Notes under the pieces: model-generated
The model's database searches: none
What the model was told of the DNA's origin: nothing
Seen by the model: the letters and a program-made list of their open reading frames with translations, nothing else
Program-made: the position numbers and the translations under genes
Part shown: positions 46,268 through 58,532 of the stretch, piece by piece
Numbering within the stretch: the first letter of the stretch is position 1
Layout of the letters: each line of letters starts with the position of its first letter
Assembly (NCBI GenBank): GCA_025403435.1
Contig: CM046330.1
Location: 20,482,239 to 20,546,238, forward strand
DNA from: Artocarpus heterophyllus
Taxonomy: Eukaryota; Streptophyta; Magnoliopsida; Rosales; Moraceae
DNA length: 64,000 nucleotides
Direction: 5' to 3'

Positions 46268-47020
46268 TGATGGAGACTTAGGGAGCTCAAATGCATTGAA
46301 GGTGGTTGACCGAATACAAGTTCCTGTTGGACCAGTCACAAGAGCCCGAGCTAAGAAATTCGAGGAAGCACTAAATGGGCCGATTCACGAAATTTGGAAT
46401 CAAGAAAATTTGTGCAAGCCCATTGACCCAGGCCCACATCAACCACAACGGTGCGTCAATTTGATCCAAGTTCTAGAAGAATCCGGATGAGTCAAGCTTG
46501 AAATCAGCTGAAATTTTGCAAGATCAAGTCAATACAAGAATTTTGAAAACTTTCCCATTTTGGCACACATGCGGATTAATTGCACTTTCCTTTAATTGTT
46601 GGGCGTGTAAATGGCTGAAAATCAGCCATTAAGACTTTCCTTTCTTTTGGTTTTTATTTTAGGCTAAGTAATTATGTTTGAATTTGTCAACTTTTCTTTT
46701 TGGGCAACACTTTGTAATTTTGGCCTATAAATAGGCATTTCCAAGGTTAATGAAAATGGTGAATGTTTATTCTGAGAGAGATAATTCTTTCTTTGGTTCT
46801 TTGACGAACTGCATGAACTCTTCGGATCAATCCGAGTGTTCAACCCCAACTTATCAATCAAGTTTTCCATCCTTGATTGTGGCATCTACGATATACCAAG
46901 GTTCTTACTTCGATACAAGCAACGGGTCGCGGTGACTTCCATCCAAATCTGAGTAGAAACGATCTTGGTGCCTTCTTATTGATAACGGGTTTCGTCAGTA
47001 TATTGGCGAGGTTCTTATCA
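46268..47020 (+). repeat. B-2 5' LTR
   Basis: 753-bp B LTR (TGATGGAGAC to TTCTTATCA) with TATAAATA at 46726-46733, a pol-tail frame (46296-46490) and the conserved R-U5 block. Confidence 0.95.
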
Positions 47021-47621
47021 TTTGGTATCAATAGCCTCGGTTCTAGCCTCAGCTTTGTTAAATTCATAGGGTTAGTTTTGGTTTTGGGTAACTAGTGTCT
47101 TGGGTTTCAAGTTTAGGTTGTAGTTTCCTGTTTTGAGTTTCTTGGTCTATTATTCTTGTTCTTGCCGAATTTCACAACAAAAAAAAAAAGAGAAAAGAAA
47201 AAAAGGAAAAAAAAAAGAAGAAAAGAAAAATCAAGAGGATCTGGAAAAAAAAAAAAAAATTTGCTGGAGACCCTCCTTAAAATTTTTTGTTTCCTTTCCA
47301 TTGTTTGAGCGTCCAGGTGTCCGAATTTGACCTCACCTCACAGAGCAAAATTTTGCTTCATTCTAAACTGTGTATCAAAATGTGTTGCTGAATTTGTTGC
47401 TGGATAGATTTTATTGTAGTTTGTGTGATTCCAAAAGAACTGAAAGAGAGAATAAGTGAGTTAAGAAAAAAAAGGCAAGAGTGGTGAGAACATTCGAGGG
47501 TAAAAGCCAATTATTCGAGTGAAACACGAGTGAACTGAGTGACCAAGTGATAGAGTGAAACACTTGAGGGAGAGAAGTAAGGTCCTTTATTATCTAACGT
47601 TGTCTACAGGTTAAAAAAAAA
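47021..47621 (+). other. B-2 leader and primer site
   Basis: Altered primer site TTTGGTATCAATAGCC, purine-only tract (about 47175-47260), and a conserved block ending GAAGTAAGGTCC, then an A-run before the gag ATG at 47622. No gene seen. Confidence 0.8.
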
Positions 47622-49115
47622 ATGAATCCGAATCAAGAAAGAGAGGCCGAAGATGATATTCCACAACAAAACGTTCCCAATCTTCAGTTGCAAGCATTAA
47701 TGAGGCAAATGGAACGGTTGTTGACGCGAGCGCTAGAGCCCATTCATGAGAGATTAGATGAGGTTGATGCCAAAACACATAATAGGCAGCCACAAAACAT
47801 GCAAAATAGGCGGAGGGGTGGATTGGATCTTTTGGAGGAAGATGAATTAGAAGAGTTGGAGGAACCACCGATAAATAGGGGCAGATTTAGGTGTGGAAAT
47901 GGGAATAGAGAAGCTAGGGACCAGGAAGACAATAACATGGGAGGTATTAAAAGGAAGATTCCGCCATTCCAAGGGAAAAATGACCCCGGAGCTTACCTAG
48001 AGTGGGAGAAGAAAGTGGAGCTAGTGTTTGATTGCCATAACTATTCACAGTTAAAGAAAGTTAAGCTTGCTGCAATTGAGTTCTCTGATTATGCGGTTGT
48101 ATGGTGGGATCAGTTGATAATGAATAGGCGACGGAACCAAGAACACCCGATTGAGACATGGGAGGAGATGAAAACGGTGATGAGAAAGCCATTTGTACCC
48201 AGCCATTACTACCGGGAATTGTACAAAAAGTTGCAAGGACTTAGACAAGGAAACAAGAGTGTGGAGGAATATTATCAAGAAATGGAAATAGCCATGATAC
48301 GAGCTAATGTTGAAGAAGATCGAGAAACAACCTTGGCAAGATTTTTGCAAGGGCTAAATTCGGATATTCAAGATAGGGTGGAGATGCAACCCTATGTAGA
48401 GTTAGAAGACATGTTGCACATGGCCATCACAGTAGAGCGGCAGCTCAAGAGGAGGGGTAGCTCACATGGGAATGTTAGCTCGGCACCTTCTTCATGGAAG
48501 TCGAATTATGGGAAGAGAGAAGAGAAATCGGTTGCTAAAAGTTCGAGCCAAAACCAGCCACGGCTAGCCCTTCAAACCAAGGTAAACATGATTCATCCAC
48601 TTCTGGAAACCATGATATTAAATGTTTCAAATGCCAAGGCAAGGGTCACATCTCAAGCCAATGTCCGAACAAAAGGGTGATGGTCTTACGGGATGACAGA
48701 GAGGTTGTTACGGATGACGAATCGGATGAGGACTCCATGCCACCATTGGAGGACGTGGATGAGGAGGAGTATGCTGTCCAAGGTGAATTGTTGGTCACTC
48801 GACGAGCCCTTAGTGTGCAAGCCAAAGAGGAAAAAGAAGAGCAACGTGAGAACATTTTTCATACTAGGTGCCACGTGTAGAACAAGGTATGTAGTGTGAT
48901 AATAGATGGAGGAAGTTGTACAAACGTTGCTAGCACTACTATGGTTGACAAATTAGGGCTGCCAACGACCAAACATCCTAGACCTTACAAGTTGCAATGG
49001 TTGAATAATAGTAGTGAAGTGAAGGTAACTAAACAGGCATTAATTTCGTTTCGCATTGGTAGATACGAAGATGAAGTTTTGTGCGATGTAGTTCCAATGG
49101 AAGCCAGACACTTGT
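47622..49115 (+). pseudogene. B-2 gag and protease start, broken
   Basis: Family B Gag from ATG 47622 with the gag core and a CCHC region. A 4-base loss near 48540 (compared with the chimera copy near 60020) shifts the frame, and a TAG at 48878-48880 replaces a Gln codon. The protease site [12 protein letters not shown] follows (near 48899). The sequence is cut by A-4 at 49116 within the protease region and resumes at 55915. Confidence 0.9.
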
Positions 49116-49915
49116 TGATGAGGACATCACTAGCACAAGCAAGAGCACGTGGGAGACATATTCAGATCCAATTCAAGTTCCCATTGGTCTGGTTACGAGA
49201 GCTCGTGCGAAGAAGTTTAAAGAAACACTTATTGGGCTGATTCAAGCAACTTGGGCTCAAGCTATTGCATGGAGGCCCATTGAGGGAATTACATGCGACA
49301 ACCAGACCAATAAATGCGTGATTCAAGCTATAGAAGGGATTGAGTAATTTCCATTTCAGTTACTTTCCCATTTTGAGGCGACACATGGCGAGAAGAATCA
49401 GTTTTGACCTTTTAATGTCTAGTTTCCTTTTTTCCGTTTCTGGTATTTCTATTATTGTAAGGCTTTTAAGCCATTAAGGGAACTTTCCTTATTTAGTCTA
49501 GATTTGACTTTTGTTAAATGAGTTTCCCGAAATTTCCATGGGAATTAGGGGCTGAAAATTCGCATAGGAACCCCTATATAATTGTAACGAATTTCAATCA
49601 ATGGGAGACAAGTAATAACACATAATTTTGAGGTTTAATTCTCTTTAGTTCCTAAACGAACTATTCAAACTTATCGGAAATTTCCGTGGCGTTCATAGAC
49701 TTATCAATCAGTCCATCCATAGCTGATTGTGGCGTCCTCACATACCAAGACTTATCAATCGGTGTCTCCATAGCTGATTGTGGCGTCCTCACATACCAAG
49801 GTTCGTGCTTCTTGTTGGGCATCGGGTCGCGGTTCCATCCAAAACCGGTTAGAAAGTTGATCTTGGAAACCAACTTCGGTTAGGGTCGCGTCAGTTCTTG
49901 GCGTGGTTCGTATCA
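49116..49915 (+). repeat. A-4 5' LTR
   Basis: 800 bp, TGATGAGGAC to CGTATCA. TATATAA is at 49575-49581 (core promoter). The 51-bp tandem unit is in two copies (about 49698-49798). The U3 part holds the orphan pol-tail frame to 49347. Confidence 0.96.
49575..49581 (+). promoter_or_regulatory. A-4 LTR TATA box
   Basis: TATATAA after CCCC in the 5' LTR, repeated at 55569-55575 in the 3' LTR. Its position fits a U3/R border within the 800-bp LTR. Confidence 0.7.
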
Positions 49916-50502
49916 TTTGGTAATCAGAGCGAGGTTCTAATCAGGTTTTGCTTATCCGTTCTCTTAGTTTTTTTTTGTTTGTTTCAATTGTTCGTGAGTT
50001 TTGATTTCCATTATCAAAGTCGGTTAAAAAAAAAAAAAGGGATCCGAAAAGAAAAGAAAGAAAGAAAGAAAAGAAACGAAAAGAAAAAAAAAAAAAAAAA
50101 AGGAAAAGAAGAAAAACAAGAGGATCCGAAAAAAAAAAAAAATTTATTTCAGATTCTTGTTATTCATCGTTTAAGGAATCCAAAATTGAATTCCCTGCAT
50201 AGACCAAAAATTTTTTGCTGAAATTTTGTTCCTTTTGGGTGTGATTCTGAAAAGCCTAAATTCTTTGTTCCTGTTATAGTCTTGTCTCTTTGGTAATCTA
50301 TTTGTGAATTGTCAAGGAAATTTCGATATTGATTTGACTAGTTTTATAGGAACTGAGTGAGAATTAACGAGTGGAAAAAGGCATAGAGGCGAGAGCATTT
50401 GAGTGGACAAAAGCCGAAAGAATTGAGTGTAAACACGAGTGAAATTGAGTGAACCATTTCACGAGTGAAACACGTAAGGGAGTGTGGTAAGGTCCTTGGA
50501 AA
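49916..50502 (+). other. A-4 primer site and purine-rich leader
   Basis: The primer site reads TGGTAATCAGAGCGAGG (49918-49934), the Met-tRNA complement with one extra A. A nearly pure A/G tract of about 115 bases (50025-50140), bracketed by GGATCCGAAAA copies, is followed by a block of alternating GAGTG-type words. GTAAGGTCC then lies about 20 bases before the gag ATG. No gene seen. Confidence 0.85.
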
Positions 50503-53500
50503 ATGTCAAACAACAGCAAGAACACTATTGAGGGTACCTCGGGTGCAACAGACCCAAAACTTCTTATGGAAGCGATGATGGGAGAAATGAGGCGATTGTT
50601 GAGGGGAGAGATAGGACAGCTTCATGAGAGGATAGACCAGATAGAAAACGCACGTGTGGAGCAGCCACAACATGTTCCTCATGCACGTAGGCGAGAAAGG
50701 GTTCTGGTTAGAGGAGAGGTTGATGACTACTATAGGAATGATGGGGAAGAGTTTGACGAAGGAGAAGATTCAGCGGGTAGTCACCGAGGATTTGGACGGG
50801 ATAGAGGAGTTAGGAACAGGGAAGATGATAGTCTGAGAGGCATAAAAATAAAGATACCATCATTTCAAGGCAAATCCAATCCAGAAGCATACCTGGAATG
50901 GGAGAAGAAAATGGAGTTCATCTTTGATTGCCACTACTATTCCGAGGCAAAGAAGGTAAAATTGGCTGTAATTGAATTTTTTGATTATGCTATTACTTGG
51001 TGGGATCAGCTTGTTATAAACAGGAGACGAAATAGAGAGCGGCCTATTGAGTCATGGGAAGAGATGAAGACCGTGATGAGAAACCGATTTGTGCCAACTT
51101 ACTACTACCGGGAGTTGTACAACAAACTACAAAACCTTAAGCAAGGCAACCGGAGTGTAGAGGAGTACTATAAGGAGATGGAGGTTATGATGATTCGGGC
51201 TAATATAGAGGAGGATCGGGAGGCTACAATGGCAAGGTTTTTGGCGGGCTTGAACCGAGATATTCACAATGCCGTTGAGTTGCAACATTATGTGGAGTTG
51301 GAGGACATGGTGCACATGGCTATTAAAGTTGAGAATCAACTTATGAGGAGGGGCAGTAGCACACGTCCTAGCCAAAACCCGAGTACATCGGCTTGGAAAA
51401 CCAACCAATGGAAGAAGGATGAGAAGCAATCCAACCCCAAGCCAAAGTTCGAGCAAAAACAAGAGGTGGCCAGCCATAGGAATCAAGGTAAATCCGATTC
51501 TTCCACTACTCGGACTCTTGATATTAAATGTTTTAAATGTCAAGGCAGGGGTCATATAGCAAGCCAATGTCCGAACAAACGAGTTATGGTGATGCAGGAC
51601 AATGGAGACATTGAAACCGAGGAAGATTCGGACAATGATTCTATGCCTTCATTAGAGGATGTCGACGATGAGGAGTGCGCTGTCCAAGGAGAATTGTTGG
51701 TCACAAGGAGAGCTTTAAGTGTGCAAGCCAAAGAAGAAGATGAAGAGGTGCAACGGGAAAACATCTTCCACACTAGGTGCCACGTTCAAAACAAGGTATG
51801 TAGTGTGATTATTGATGGTGGGAGTTGTACTAATGTTGCAAGCACAACCATGGTAGAGAAGTTAGGGCTGCCAACAATTAAGCATCCTCGGCCATATAAA
51901 TTGCAATGGTTAAATGATACTGGTGAGGTAAAGGTGCATAAACAGGTGTTAGTTCCTTTTCGCATTGGAAGATATGAAGATGAAGTTTTGTGCGATGTGG
52001 TTCCGATGCAAGCTGGGCACTTGTTGTTAGGCAGACCATGGCAATTTGATCGGCGAGTTAAGCATGATGGTTTCACCAACAAGTACTCATTTGTTCACAA
52101 TCAAAAGACGATCACTCTAGTTCCATTAACACCAAAACAGGTCTATGAAGACCAAGTGAGCTTACAGAGAGAAAGTGATAAAAAAATAAAGAGTGAAGAA
52201 AAATCAAGAGTGGGAGTGCAGAGAGAGAGTTCGGCCAGTAAGAGAAAAAAGGAAGAGATGGCCGAGAAAAAGGAGAGCAAAGAGAGCAAGGGAGAGAAAA
52301 TTGAGAGGGCTGAAAAGAATTCACAATCAGCCAATGAGAGAAAAGTAGAGAGAAAAACAAACTTTTATGCAAGAAAGAGTGATGTGAGAAGAGCTTTGTT
52401 TTCTAATCAGCCGATGATTTTACTCATGTACAAGGAGGCGTTATTAAACACTAACGATCTTGATTCCACCTTGCATAGTTCTGTTGTTTCTCTTTTGCAG
52501 GATTATGAGGATATCTTTCCCGAGGAAACACTGCAAGGTTTACCTCCAATCCGTGGGATTGAACATCAAATCGACTTCATACCTGGAGCTACAATCCCAA
52601 ACCGACCAGCCTATAGGAGTAATCCCGAGGAGACAAAGGAACTCAAACGGCAGGTAAATGAGTTGATGGAGAAGGGACACGTGAGAGAAAGCATGAGCCC
52701 GTGCGCCGTACCAGTTTTACTTGTGCCTAAGAAAGATGGGACTTGGAGGATGTGCTTTGATTGTCGAGCCATCAACAACATCACGGTAAAGTATCGACAT
52801 CCCATTCCTCGCTTGGATGACATGTTAGATGAATTGCATGGTGCTTGTGTGTTTTCTAAAATTGATCTAAAGAGTGGATATCATCAAATTCGCATGAAAG
52901 AGGGAGATGAGTGGAAAACGGCTTTCAAAACAAAACAAGGCTTGTATGAGTGGTTGGTAATGCCTTTCGGTTTAACCAATGCGCCCAGCACATTTATGCG
53001 TTTAATGAACCATGTTTTGCGAGCTTTTATTGGAAAATTTGTTGTTGTTTATTTTGATGATATCCTTATCTATAGCAGCAATTTGGATGAACATATTGAA
53101 CATTTGAAACTTGTTTTAGATGTTTTGCGGAAGGAAAAGTTGTATGCTAACCTCAAGAAATGTACCTTTTGCACAGATAAGCTTGTGTTTCTTGGTTTTG
53201 TTGTTAGTGCTCAAGGTATACAGGTTGATGAAGAAAAGGTGCGAGCCATCCAGGAATGGCCGAGTCCAACTAGTGTGGGAAACGTACGGAGTTTTCATGG
53301 ACTTGCTAGTTTCTACCGGCGGTTTGTGAAAGATTTCAGTACTATAGCCGCACCACTGACTGAAGTGATCAAGAAAAACGTTGGGTTTAGATGGGGAGAA
53401 GAGCAAGAAAAGGCATTTCAGCTACTCAAGGAGAAGTTGACAAATGCTCCATTGTTATCTTTACCTAATTTTGCCAAAACTTTTGAGATTGAATGTGATG

Positions 53501-55341
53501 CTTCAGGTGTTGGAATTGGTGCTGTTTTAATGCAGGAAGGGAGACCAATAGCATATTTCAGTGAGAAGCTGAATGGGGCAACTCTTAATTACCCAACTTA
53601 TGATAAAGAGATGTATGCTTTGGTTCGGGCATTAGAGACGTGGCAGCACTACCTATGGCCTAAGGAGTTCGTGATTCACACTGATCATGAGTCCCTGAAA
53701 CACTTGAAGGGCCAGCACAAGCTGAACAAGAGGCATGCTCGTTGGGTAGAATTCATAGAGACGTTTCCCTATGTCATTCGCTACAAGCAAGGTAAGGAAA
53801 ACGTCGTTGCCGATGCACTTTCTCGCAGGTATGTCTTAATCTCAACTCTTAATGCTAAACTACTGGGTTTTGAACACATTAAAGAGTTATATGCTGATGA
53901 CCATGACTTTCGTACTGAGTATCAAGCTTGTGAGAGATCTGCTAGTGGTAAATACTTTAGGCATGAGGGATACTTGTTTCGGGAGAATAAATTATGTGTG
54001 CCTAATTGTTCATTAAGAGATTTGCTAGTGAGGGAATCCCATGGGGGAGGATTGATGGGACATTTTGGAGTAGTGAAAACTTTAGCTATGTTGCAGGAAC
54101 ACTTCTATTGGCCACATATGAAACGAGATGTTGAGAGGCTTTGTGGTAGATGTGTAACTTGTAGGCAGGCTAAATCAAGAGTGCAGCCCCATGGTTTATA
54201 CACCCCTTTACCAATACCTAGTGAACCTTGGATTGATATTTCGATGGATTTTGTGTTAGGTTTGCCTAGGTCTAAACGGGGAAGAGACTCAATATTTGTG
54301 GTCGTGGATAGGTTTTCAAAGATGGCTCATTTTATTCCATGTCACAAGACAGATGATGCTTCCAATGTTGCTGATTTGTTCTTTAGGGAAATTGTGAGAC
54401 TTCATGGTATGCCTAGGACAATTGTTTCTGATAGGGACCCCAAGTTCTTAAGCTACTTTTGGAAGACTTTGTGGGCTAAGTTAGGGACTAAGCTATTGTT
54501 TTCAACTACTTGTCACCCTCAAACCGATGGTCAAACAGAAGTTGTGAATAGAACCTTGTCTACTTTGTTGAGGGCTGTCATTAAAAAGAACATCAAAACA
54601 TGGGAGGAGTGTTTACCACATGTTGAGTTTGCTTATAATCGATCTATTCATTCTGCTACTCAATTTTCACCGTTTGAAATTGTTTATGGTTTTAATCCTT
54701 TAACTCCTTTGGATTTAATGCCATTACCTTTGTCTGAGCATGTGAATTTAGATGGAAAAAGAAAAGCTGATCTTGTTAAGCAGATACACGAGAAGGCAAG
54801 ACTCAACATCGAGCGAAGGACTAAACAATATGCTGAACAAGCCAACAAAGGGCGTCACAAGCTCGTCTTCGAGCCCGGTGATTGGGTGTGGTTGCACTTA
54901 CGCAAGGAACGGTTTCCGGAGCAAAGGAAATCCAAGCTATTGCCTAGAGGGGATGGTCCTTTTCAAATTCTCGAAAGGATCAATGATAATGCGTACAAGC
55001 TAGACTTGCCAGGTGAGTATGGTGTAAGTGCCTCCTTTAATGTTTCTGATCTAAGTCCTTTTGATGTAGGCGACGATTTGAGGACAAATCCTTCTCAAGA
55101 GGAGGGGAATGATGAGGACATCACTAGCACAAGCAAGAGCACGTGGGAGACATATTCAGATCCAATTCAAGTTCCCATTGGTCCGGTTACGAGAGCTCGT
55201 GCGAAGAAGTTTAAAGAAACACTTATTGGGCTGATTCAAGCAACTTGGGCTCAAGCTATTGCATGGAGGCCCATTGAGGGAATTACATGCGACAACCAGA
55301 CCAATAAATGCGTGATTCAAGCTATAGAAGGGATTGAGTAA
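50503..55341 (+). CDS. Gag-pol polyprotein of gypsy A-4, intact (1612 aa)
   Basis: Single open frame, ATG 50503 to TAA 55341. Gag core at about residues 125-260 ([35 protein letters not shown]), CCHC knuckle at about 343-356 ([14 protein letters not shown]), protease at about 436 ([12 protein letters not shown]), a Lys/Glu-rich linker, RT ([14 protein letters not shown] box, [15 protein letters not shown], catalytic YFDD at about 849), RNase H at about 994 ([15 protein letters not shown]), integrase zinc finger at about 1179-1220 ([17 protein letters not shown]) and DDE core (about 1247, 1310 and 1346). The C-terminal tail with [13 protein letters not shown] (about 1560) is encoded inside the 3' LTR. 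Gag and Pol are in one frame with no shift between them. The protein would assemble particles, copy RNA and integrate DNA. All catalytic motifs look intact. The sequence type resembles CRM chromoviruses; no classical chromodomain was recognised. Confidence 0.96.
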   Translation: MSNNSKNTIEGTSGATDPKLLMEAMMGEMRRLLRGEIGQLHERIDQIENARVEQPQHVPHARRRERVLVRGEVDDYYRNDGEEFDEGEDSAGSHRGFGRDRGVRNREDDSLRGIKIKIPSFQGKSNPEAYLEWEKKMEFIFDCHYYSEAKKVKLAVIEFFDYAITWWDQLVINRRRNRERPIESWEEMKTVMRNRFVPTYYYRELYNKLQNLKQGNRSVEEYYKEMEVMMIRANIEEDREATMARFLAGLNRDIHNAVELQHYVELEDMVHMAIKVENQLMRRGSSTRPSQNPSTSAWKTNQWKKDEKQSNPKPKFEQKQEVASHRNQGKSDSSTTRTLDIKCFKCQGRGHIASQCPNKRVMVMQDNGDIETEEDSDNDSMPSLEDVDDEECAVQGELLVTRRALSVQAKEEDEEVQRENIFHTRCHVQNKVCSVIIDGGSCTNVASTTMVEKLGLPTIKHPRPYKLQWLNDTGEVKVHKQVLVPFRIGRYEDEVLCDVVPMQAGHLLLGRPWQFDRRVKHDGFTNKYSFVHNQKTITLVPLTPKQVYEDQVSLQRESDKKIKSEEKSRVGVQRESSASKRKKEEMAEKKESKESKGEKIERAEKNSQSANERKVERKTNFYARKSDVRRALFSNQPMILLMYKEALLNTNDLDSTLHSSVVSLLQDYEDIFPEETLQGLPPIRGIEHQIDFIPGATIPNRPAYRSNPEETKELKRQVNELMEKGHVRESMSPCAVPVLLVPKKDGTWRMCFDCRAINNITVKYRHPIPRLDDMLDELHGACVFSKIDLKSGYHQIRMKEGDEWKTAFKTKQGLYEWLVMPFGLTNAPSTFMRLMNHVLRAFIGKFVVVYFDDILIYSSNLDEHIEHLKLVLDVLRKEKLYANLKKCTFCTDKLVFLGFVVSAQGIQVDEEKVRAIQEWPSPTSVGNVRSFHGLASFYRRFVKDFSTIAAPLTEVIKKNVGFRWGEEQEKAFQLLKEKLTNAPLLSLPNFAKTFEIECDASGVGIGAVLMQEGRPIAYFSEKLNGATLNYPTYDKEMYALVRALETWQHYLWPKEFVIHTDHESLKHLKGQHKLNKRHARWVEFIETFPYVIRYKQGKENVVADALSRRYVLISTLNAKLLGFEHIKELYADDHDFRTEYQACERSASGKYFRHEGYLFRENKLCVPNCSLRDLLVRESHGGGLMGHFGVVKTLAMLQEHFYWPHMKRDVERLCGRCVTCRQAKSRVQPHGLYTPLPIPSEPWIDISMDFVLGLPRSKRGRDSIFVVVDRFSKMAHFIPCHKTDDASNVADLFFREIVRLHGMPRTIVSDRDPKFLSYFWKTLWAKLGTKLLFSTTCHPQTDGQTEVVNRTLSTLLRAVIKKNIKTWEECLPHVEFAYNRSIHSATQFSPFEIVYGFNPLTPLDLMPLPLSEHVNLDGKRKADLVKQIHEKARLNIERRTKQYAEQANKGRHKLVFEPGDWVWLHLRKERFPEQRKSKLLPRGDGPFQILERINDNAYKLDLPGEYGVSASFNVSDLSPFDVGDDLRTNPSQEEGNDEDITSTSKSTWETYSDPIQVPIGPVTRARAKKFKETLIGLIQATWAQAIAWRPIEGITCDNQTNKCVIQAIEGIE

Positions 55342-55909
55342 TTTCCATTTCAGTTACTTTCCCATTTTGAGGCGACACATGGCGAGAAGAATCAGTTTTG
55401 ACCTTTTAATGTCTAGTTTCCTTTTTTCCGTTTCTGGTATTTCTATTATTGTAAGGCTTTTAAGCCATTAAGGGAACTTTCCTTATTTAGTCTAGATTTG
55501 ACTTTTGTTAAATGAGTTTCCCGAAATTTCCATGGGAATTAGGGGCTGAAAATTCGCATAGGAACCCCTATATAATTGTAACGAATTTCAATCAATGGGA
55601 GACAAGTAATAACACATAATTTTGAGGTTTAATTCTCTTTAGTTCCTAAACGAACTATTCAAACTTATCGAAAATTTCCGTGGCGTTCATAGACTTATCA
55701 ATCAGTCCATCCATAGCTGATTGTGGCGTCCTCACATACCAAGACTTATCAATCGGTCTCTCCATAGCTGATTGTGGCGTCCTCACATACCAAGGTTCGT
55801 GCTTCTTGTTGGGCATCGGGTCGCGGTTCCATCCAAAACCGGTTAGAAAGTTGATCTTGGAAACCAACTTCGGTTAGGGTCGCGTCAGTTCTTGGCGTGG
55901 TTCGTATCA
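55110..55909 (+). repeat. A-4 3' LTR, overlapping the end of gag-pol
   Basis: 800 bp, identical in length to the 5' LTR. The polypurine tract aagaggaggggaa (55097-55109) sits inside the coding frame, and the last 77 codons of pol lie in this LTR. Differences from the 5' LTR seen near 49188/55182, 49671/55665 and 49764/55758. Confidence 0.96.
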
Positions 55910-55914
55910 TTTGT

Positions 55915-58187
55915 TACTAGGTCGAGCATGGCAATTTGATCGTCGAGTCAAACATGATGGCCACACCAATAAATATTCTCTTGTGCACAACCAGAGACCA
56001 TTCACTCTTGTACCGATGACACCAAAACAGGTTCATGAAGATCAAGTTTGGTTACAAAAGGAGAGTGAACAAAAAGGAGAGAATAAGAAAAAGAGAGAGA
56101 AAGGGAGTGAAAATAATGAGTGTTGGAGTGCAGAGAGAGAGTTCGGCCAGAGAGGGAAAAAAGATAGAGGGGCCGAGAAAAAGGAGAGAAAAGGAGAGAA
56201 CATTGAGAGAGCCAGTACAAAAGAAGATTTGGCCAATGAGGTAAAAATAGAGAGAAAAACAAACTTTCATGCAAGAGAGAGTGATGTGAGAAGAGCTTTG
56301 TTTTCTAATCAGCCGATGATTTTACTCATGTACAAGGAGGCGTTATTAAACACTAACGATCTTGATTCCACCTTGCATAGTTCTGTTGTTTCTCTTTTGC
56401 AGGAATATGAGGATATCTTTCCCGAGGAAACACCGCGAGGTTTACCTCCAATCCACGGGATTGAACATCAAATCGACTTCATACCTGGAGCTATAATTCC
56501 AAACCGACCAGCCTATAGGAGTAATCCCGAGGAGACAAAGGAACTCCAACGGCAGGTAAGTGAGTTAATGGAGAAGGGACACGTGAGAGAAAACATGAGC
56601 TCGTGTGCCGTACCAGTTTTACTTGTGCCTAAGAAAGATGGGACTTGGAGGATGTGCTTTGATTGTCGAGCCATCAACAACATCACGGTAAAGTATCGAC
56701 ATCCCATTCCTCGCTTGGATGACATGTTAGATGAATTGCATGGTGCTTGTGTGTTTTCTAAAATTGACCTGAAGAGTGGATATCATCAAATTCGCATGAA
56801 AGAGGGAGACGAGTGGAAGACGACTTTCAAAACAAAACAAGGCTTGTATGAGTGGTTGGTAATGCCTTTCGGTTTAACCAATGCGCCTAGCACATTTATG
56901 CGTTTAATGAACCATGTTTTGCGAGCTTTTATTGGAAAATTTGTCGTTGTTTATTTTGATGATATCCTTATCTATAGCAGCAATTTGGATGATCATATTG
57001 AACATTTGAAACTTGTTTTAGATGTTTTACGGAAGAAAAAGTTGTATGCTAATCTTAAGAAGTGTACCTTTTGCATGGATAAGATTGTTTTTCTTGGTTT
57101 TGTTGTTAGTGCTCAAGGTATACAGGTCGACGAAGAAAAGATTAGGGCTATCCAAGAATGGCCAAGTCCCACAAGCATAGGAGAAGTACAGAGTTTTCAT
57201 GGACTTGCCAGTTTTTTCCAGCGGTTTGTAAGGGATTTCAGTACTTTGGCTGCACCACTCACAGAAGTAATCAAGAAGAATGTTGGGTTCAAGTGGGGAG
57301 AAGAACAAGAGAAGGCGTTTTAGCTTATTAAGCATAAGCTTACTCATGCTCCTTTACTTGCTTTACCTGATTTTTCTAAAACATTTGAAATGGAATGTGA
57401 TGCTTCTGGTGTAGGTATAGGTGCCGTGCTGATGCAAGGAGGACGACCAATCACGTATTTCAGTGAAAAATTGAGTGGGTCAACACTAAATTACCCAACT
57501 TATGACAAGGAGTTGTATGCGTTGGTTCAAGCATTAAAGACTTGGCAACACTACCTATGGCCCAAGGAATTCGTGATTCACACTGATCACAAGTCATTGA
57601 AACATCTGAAGGGACAATAAAAGTTGAACAAGAGGCATGCCCGTTGGGTGGAATTCATCGAGACATTTCCTTATGTCATTCGATACAAGCAAGGTAAGGA
57701 GAATGTTGTTGCGGATGCACTTTCTCGCAGGTACGCATTACTTTCTATCCTCGACACTAAACTGCTTGGTTTTGAGCATATTAAGGATTTATACCCTTTA
57801 GACCAAGATTTTAGTGAGGAGTATCGAGCTTGTGAGAAAAACTCAATATGTAAATTTTATAGACATGATGGATTTTTGTTTCGGGAGAATAAGCTTTGTG
57901 TGCCTAATTGTTCTTTGAGAGATTTGTTAGTGAGGAAATCCCATGGTGGCGGATTGATGGGGCATTTTGGAATTGTTAAAACTTTAGCTGTTTTGCAGGA
58001 ACACTTCTTTTGGCCACACATGAAAAGGGATGTTGAAAGGATATGTAGTAGATGTGTCACGTGTAGGCAAGCTAAATTGAGAGCACAACCCCATGGTTTA
58101 TACACACCTTTGCCAATTCCTAGTGAGCCTTGGACTGATATTTCAATGGACTTTGTGTTAGGTTTACCTAGGACCAAACGTGGGAAG
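55915..58187 (+). pseudogene. B-2 protease end, RT, RNase H, integrase N-part
   Basis: Resumes B-2 gag-pol after A-4 with [16 protein letters not shown], then a charged linker, RT (YFDD near 56956), RNase H ([15 protein letters not shown], 57393 on) and the integrase zinc finger and first core aspartate ([20 protein letters not shown]). All in one frame, broken by TAG at 57321-57323 and TAA at 57618-57620, each in a Gln-codon position. It is cut at 58188-58192 (gatag), the target of the TRIM-gag chimera, and resumes at 60338. Confidence 0.92.
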
Positions 58188-58192
58188 GATAG

Positions 58193-58532
58193 TGATGTGT
58201 CCCACATCGGTTAGAGAGGGTGGTCTTGGGTGTTATATATATGGGTTCACAATCCTCCCCTCACAAGCTAGCTTTTGGGGTGGAGTTAGGTGGGTTCATA
58301 TCATATGGTATCAGAGCCGAACTTCTACTGGTCGGTGGGCGCATGTACAAAGGTTCCCTGCCGCTCGTGTGGGTTAACGACGGAGTTGACACGAGGACGT
58401 GCAGTCTAAAGGGGTTGGGAATGATGTGTCCCACATCGGTTAGAGAGGGTGGTCTTGGGTGTTATATATATGGGTTCACAATCCTCCCCTCACAAGCTAG
58501 CTTTTGGGGTGGAGTTAGGTGGGTTCATATCA
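58193..58532 (+). repeat. Standard TRIM unit within the chimera
   Basis: 111-bp LTR, 118-bp internal region with TATGGTATCAGAGCC primer site and AAAGGGGTTGGGAA purine tract, 111-bp LTR: the same layout and lengths as TRIM-1. No target duplication flanks this unit alone (gatag before, tatgg after), which shows that the larger 58193-60337 unit is what was inserted. Confidence 0.93.

Larger units (their letters stand above)
49116..55909 (+). mobile_element. Gypsy A-4, intact and young
   Basis: 6794-bp complete family A element. It has two 800-bp LTRs (49116-49915 and 55110-55909) with three differences seen by eye, primer site, leader, one uninterrupted gag-pol ORF and a polypurine tract (55097-55109). 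Target copies cttgt (49111-49115) and tttgt (55910-55914) match at four of five bases. It is inserted in the protease region of B-2. It is the only element in the window with a complete coding frame, so it is the best candidate for recent or present activity. Confidence 0.96.

Noticed and set aside
55341..55909. Possible env-like ORF between pol and the 3' LTR
   Set aside because: In A and B there is no space: pol enters the LTR directly. None is seen in the copia either, where the polypurine tract directly follows pol.
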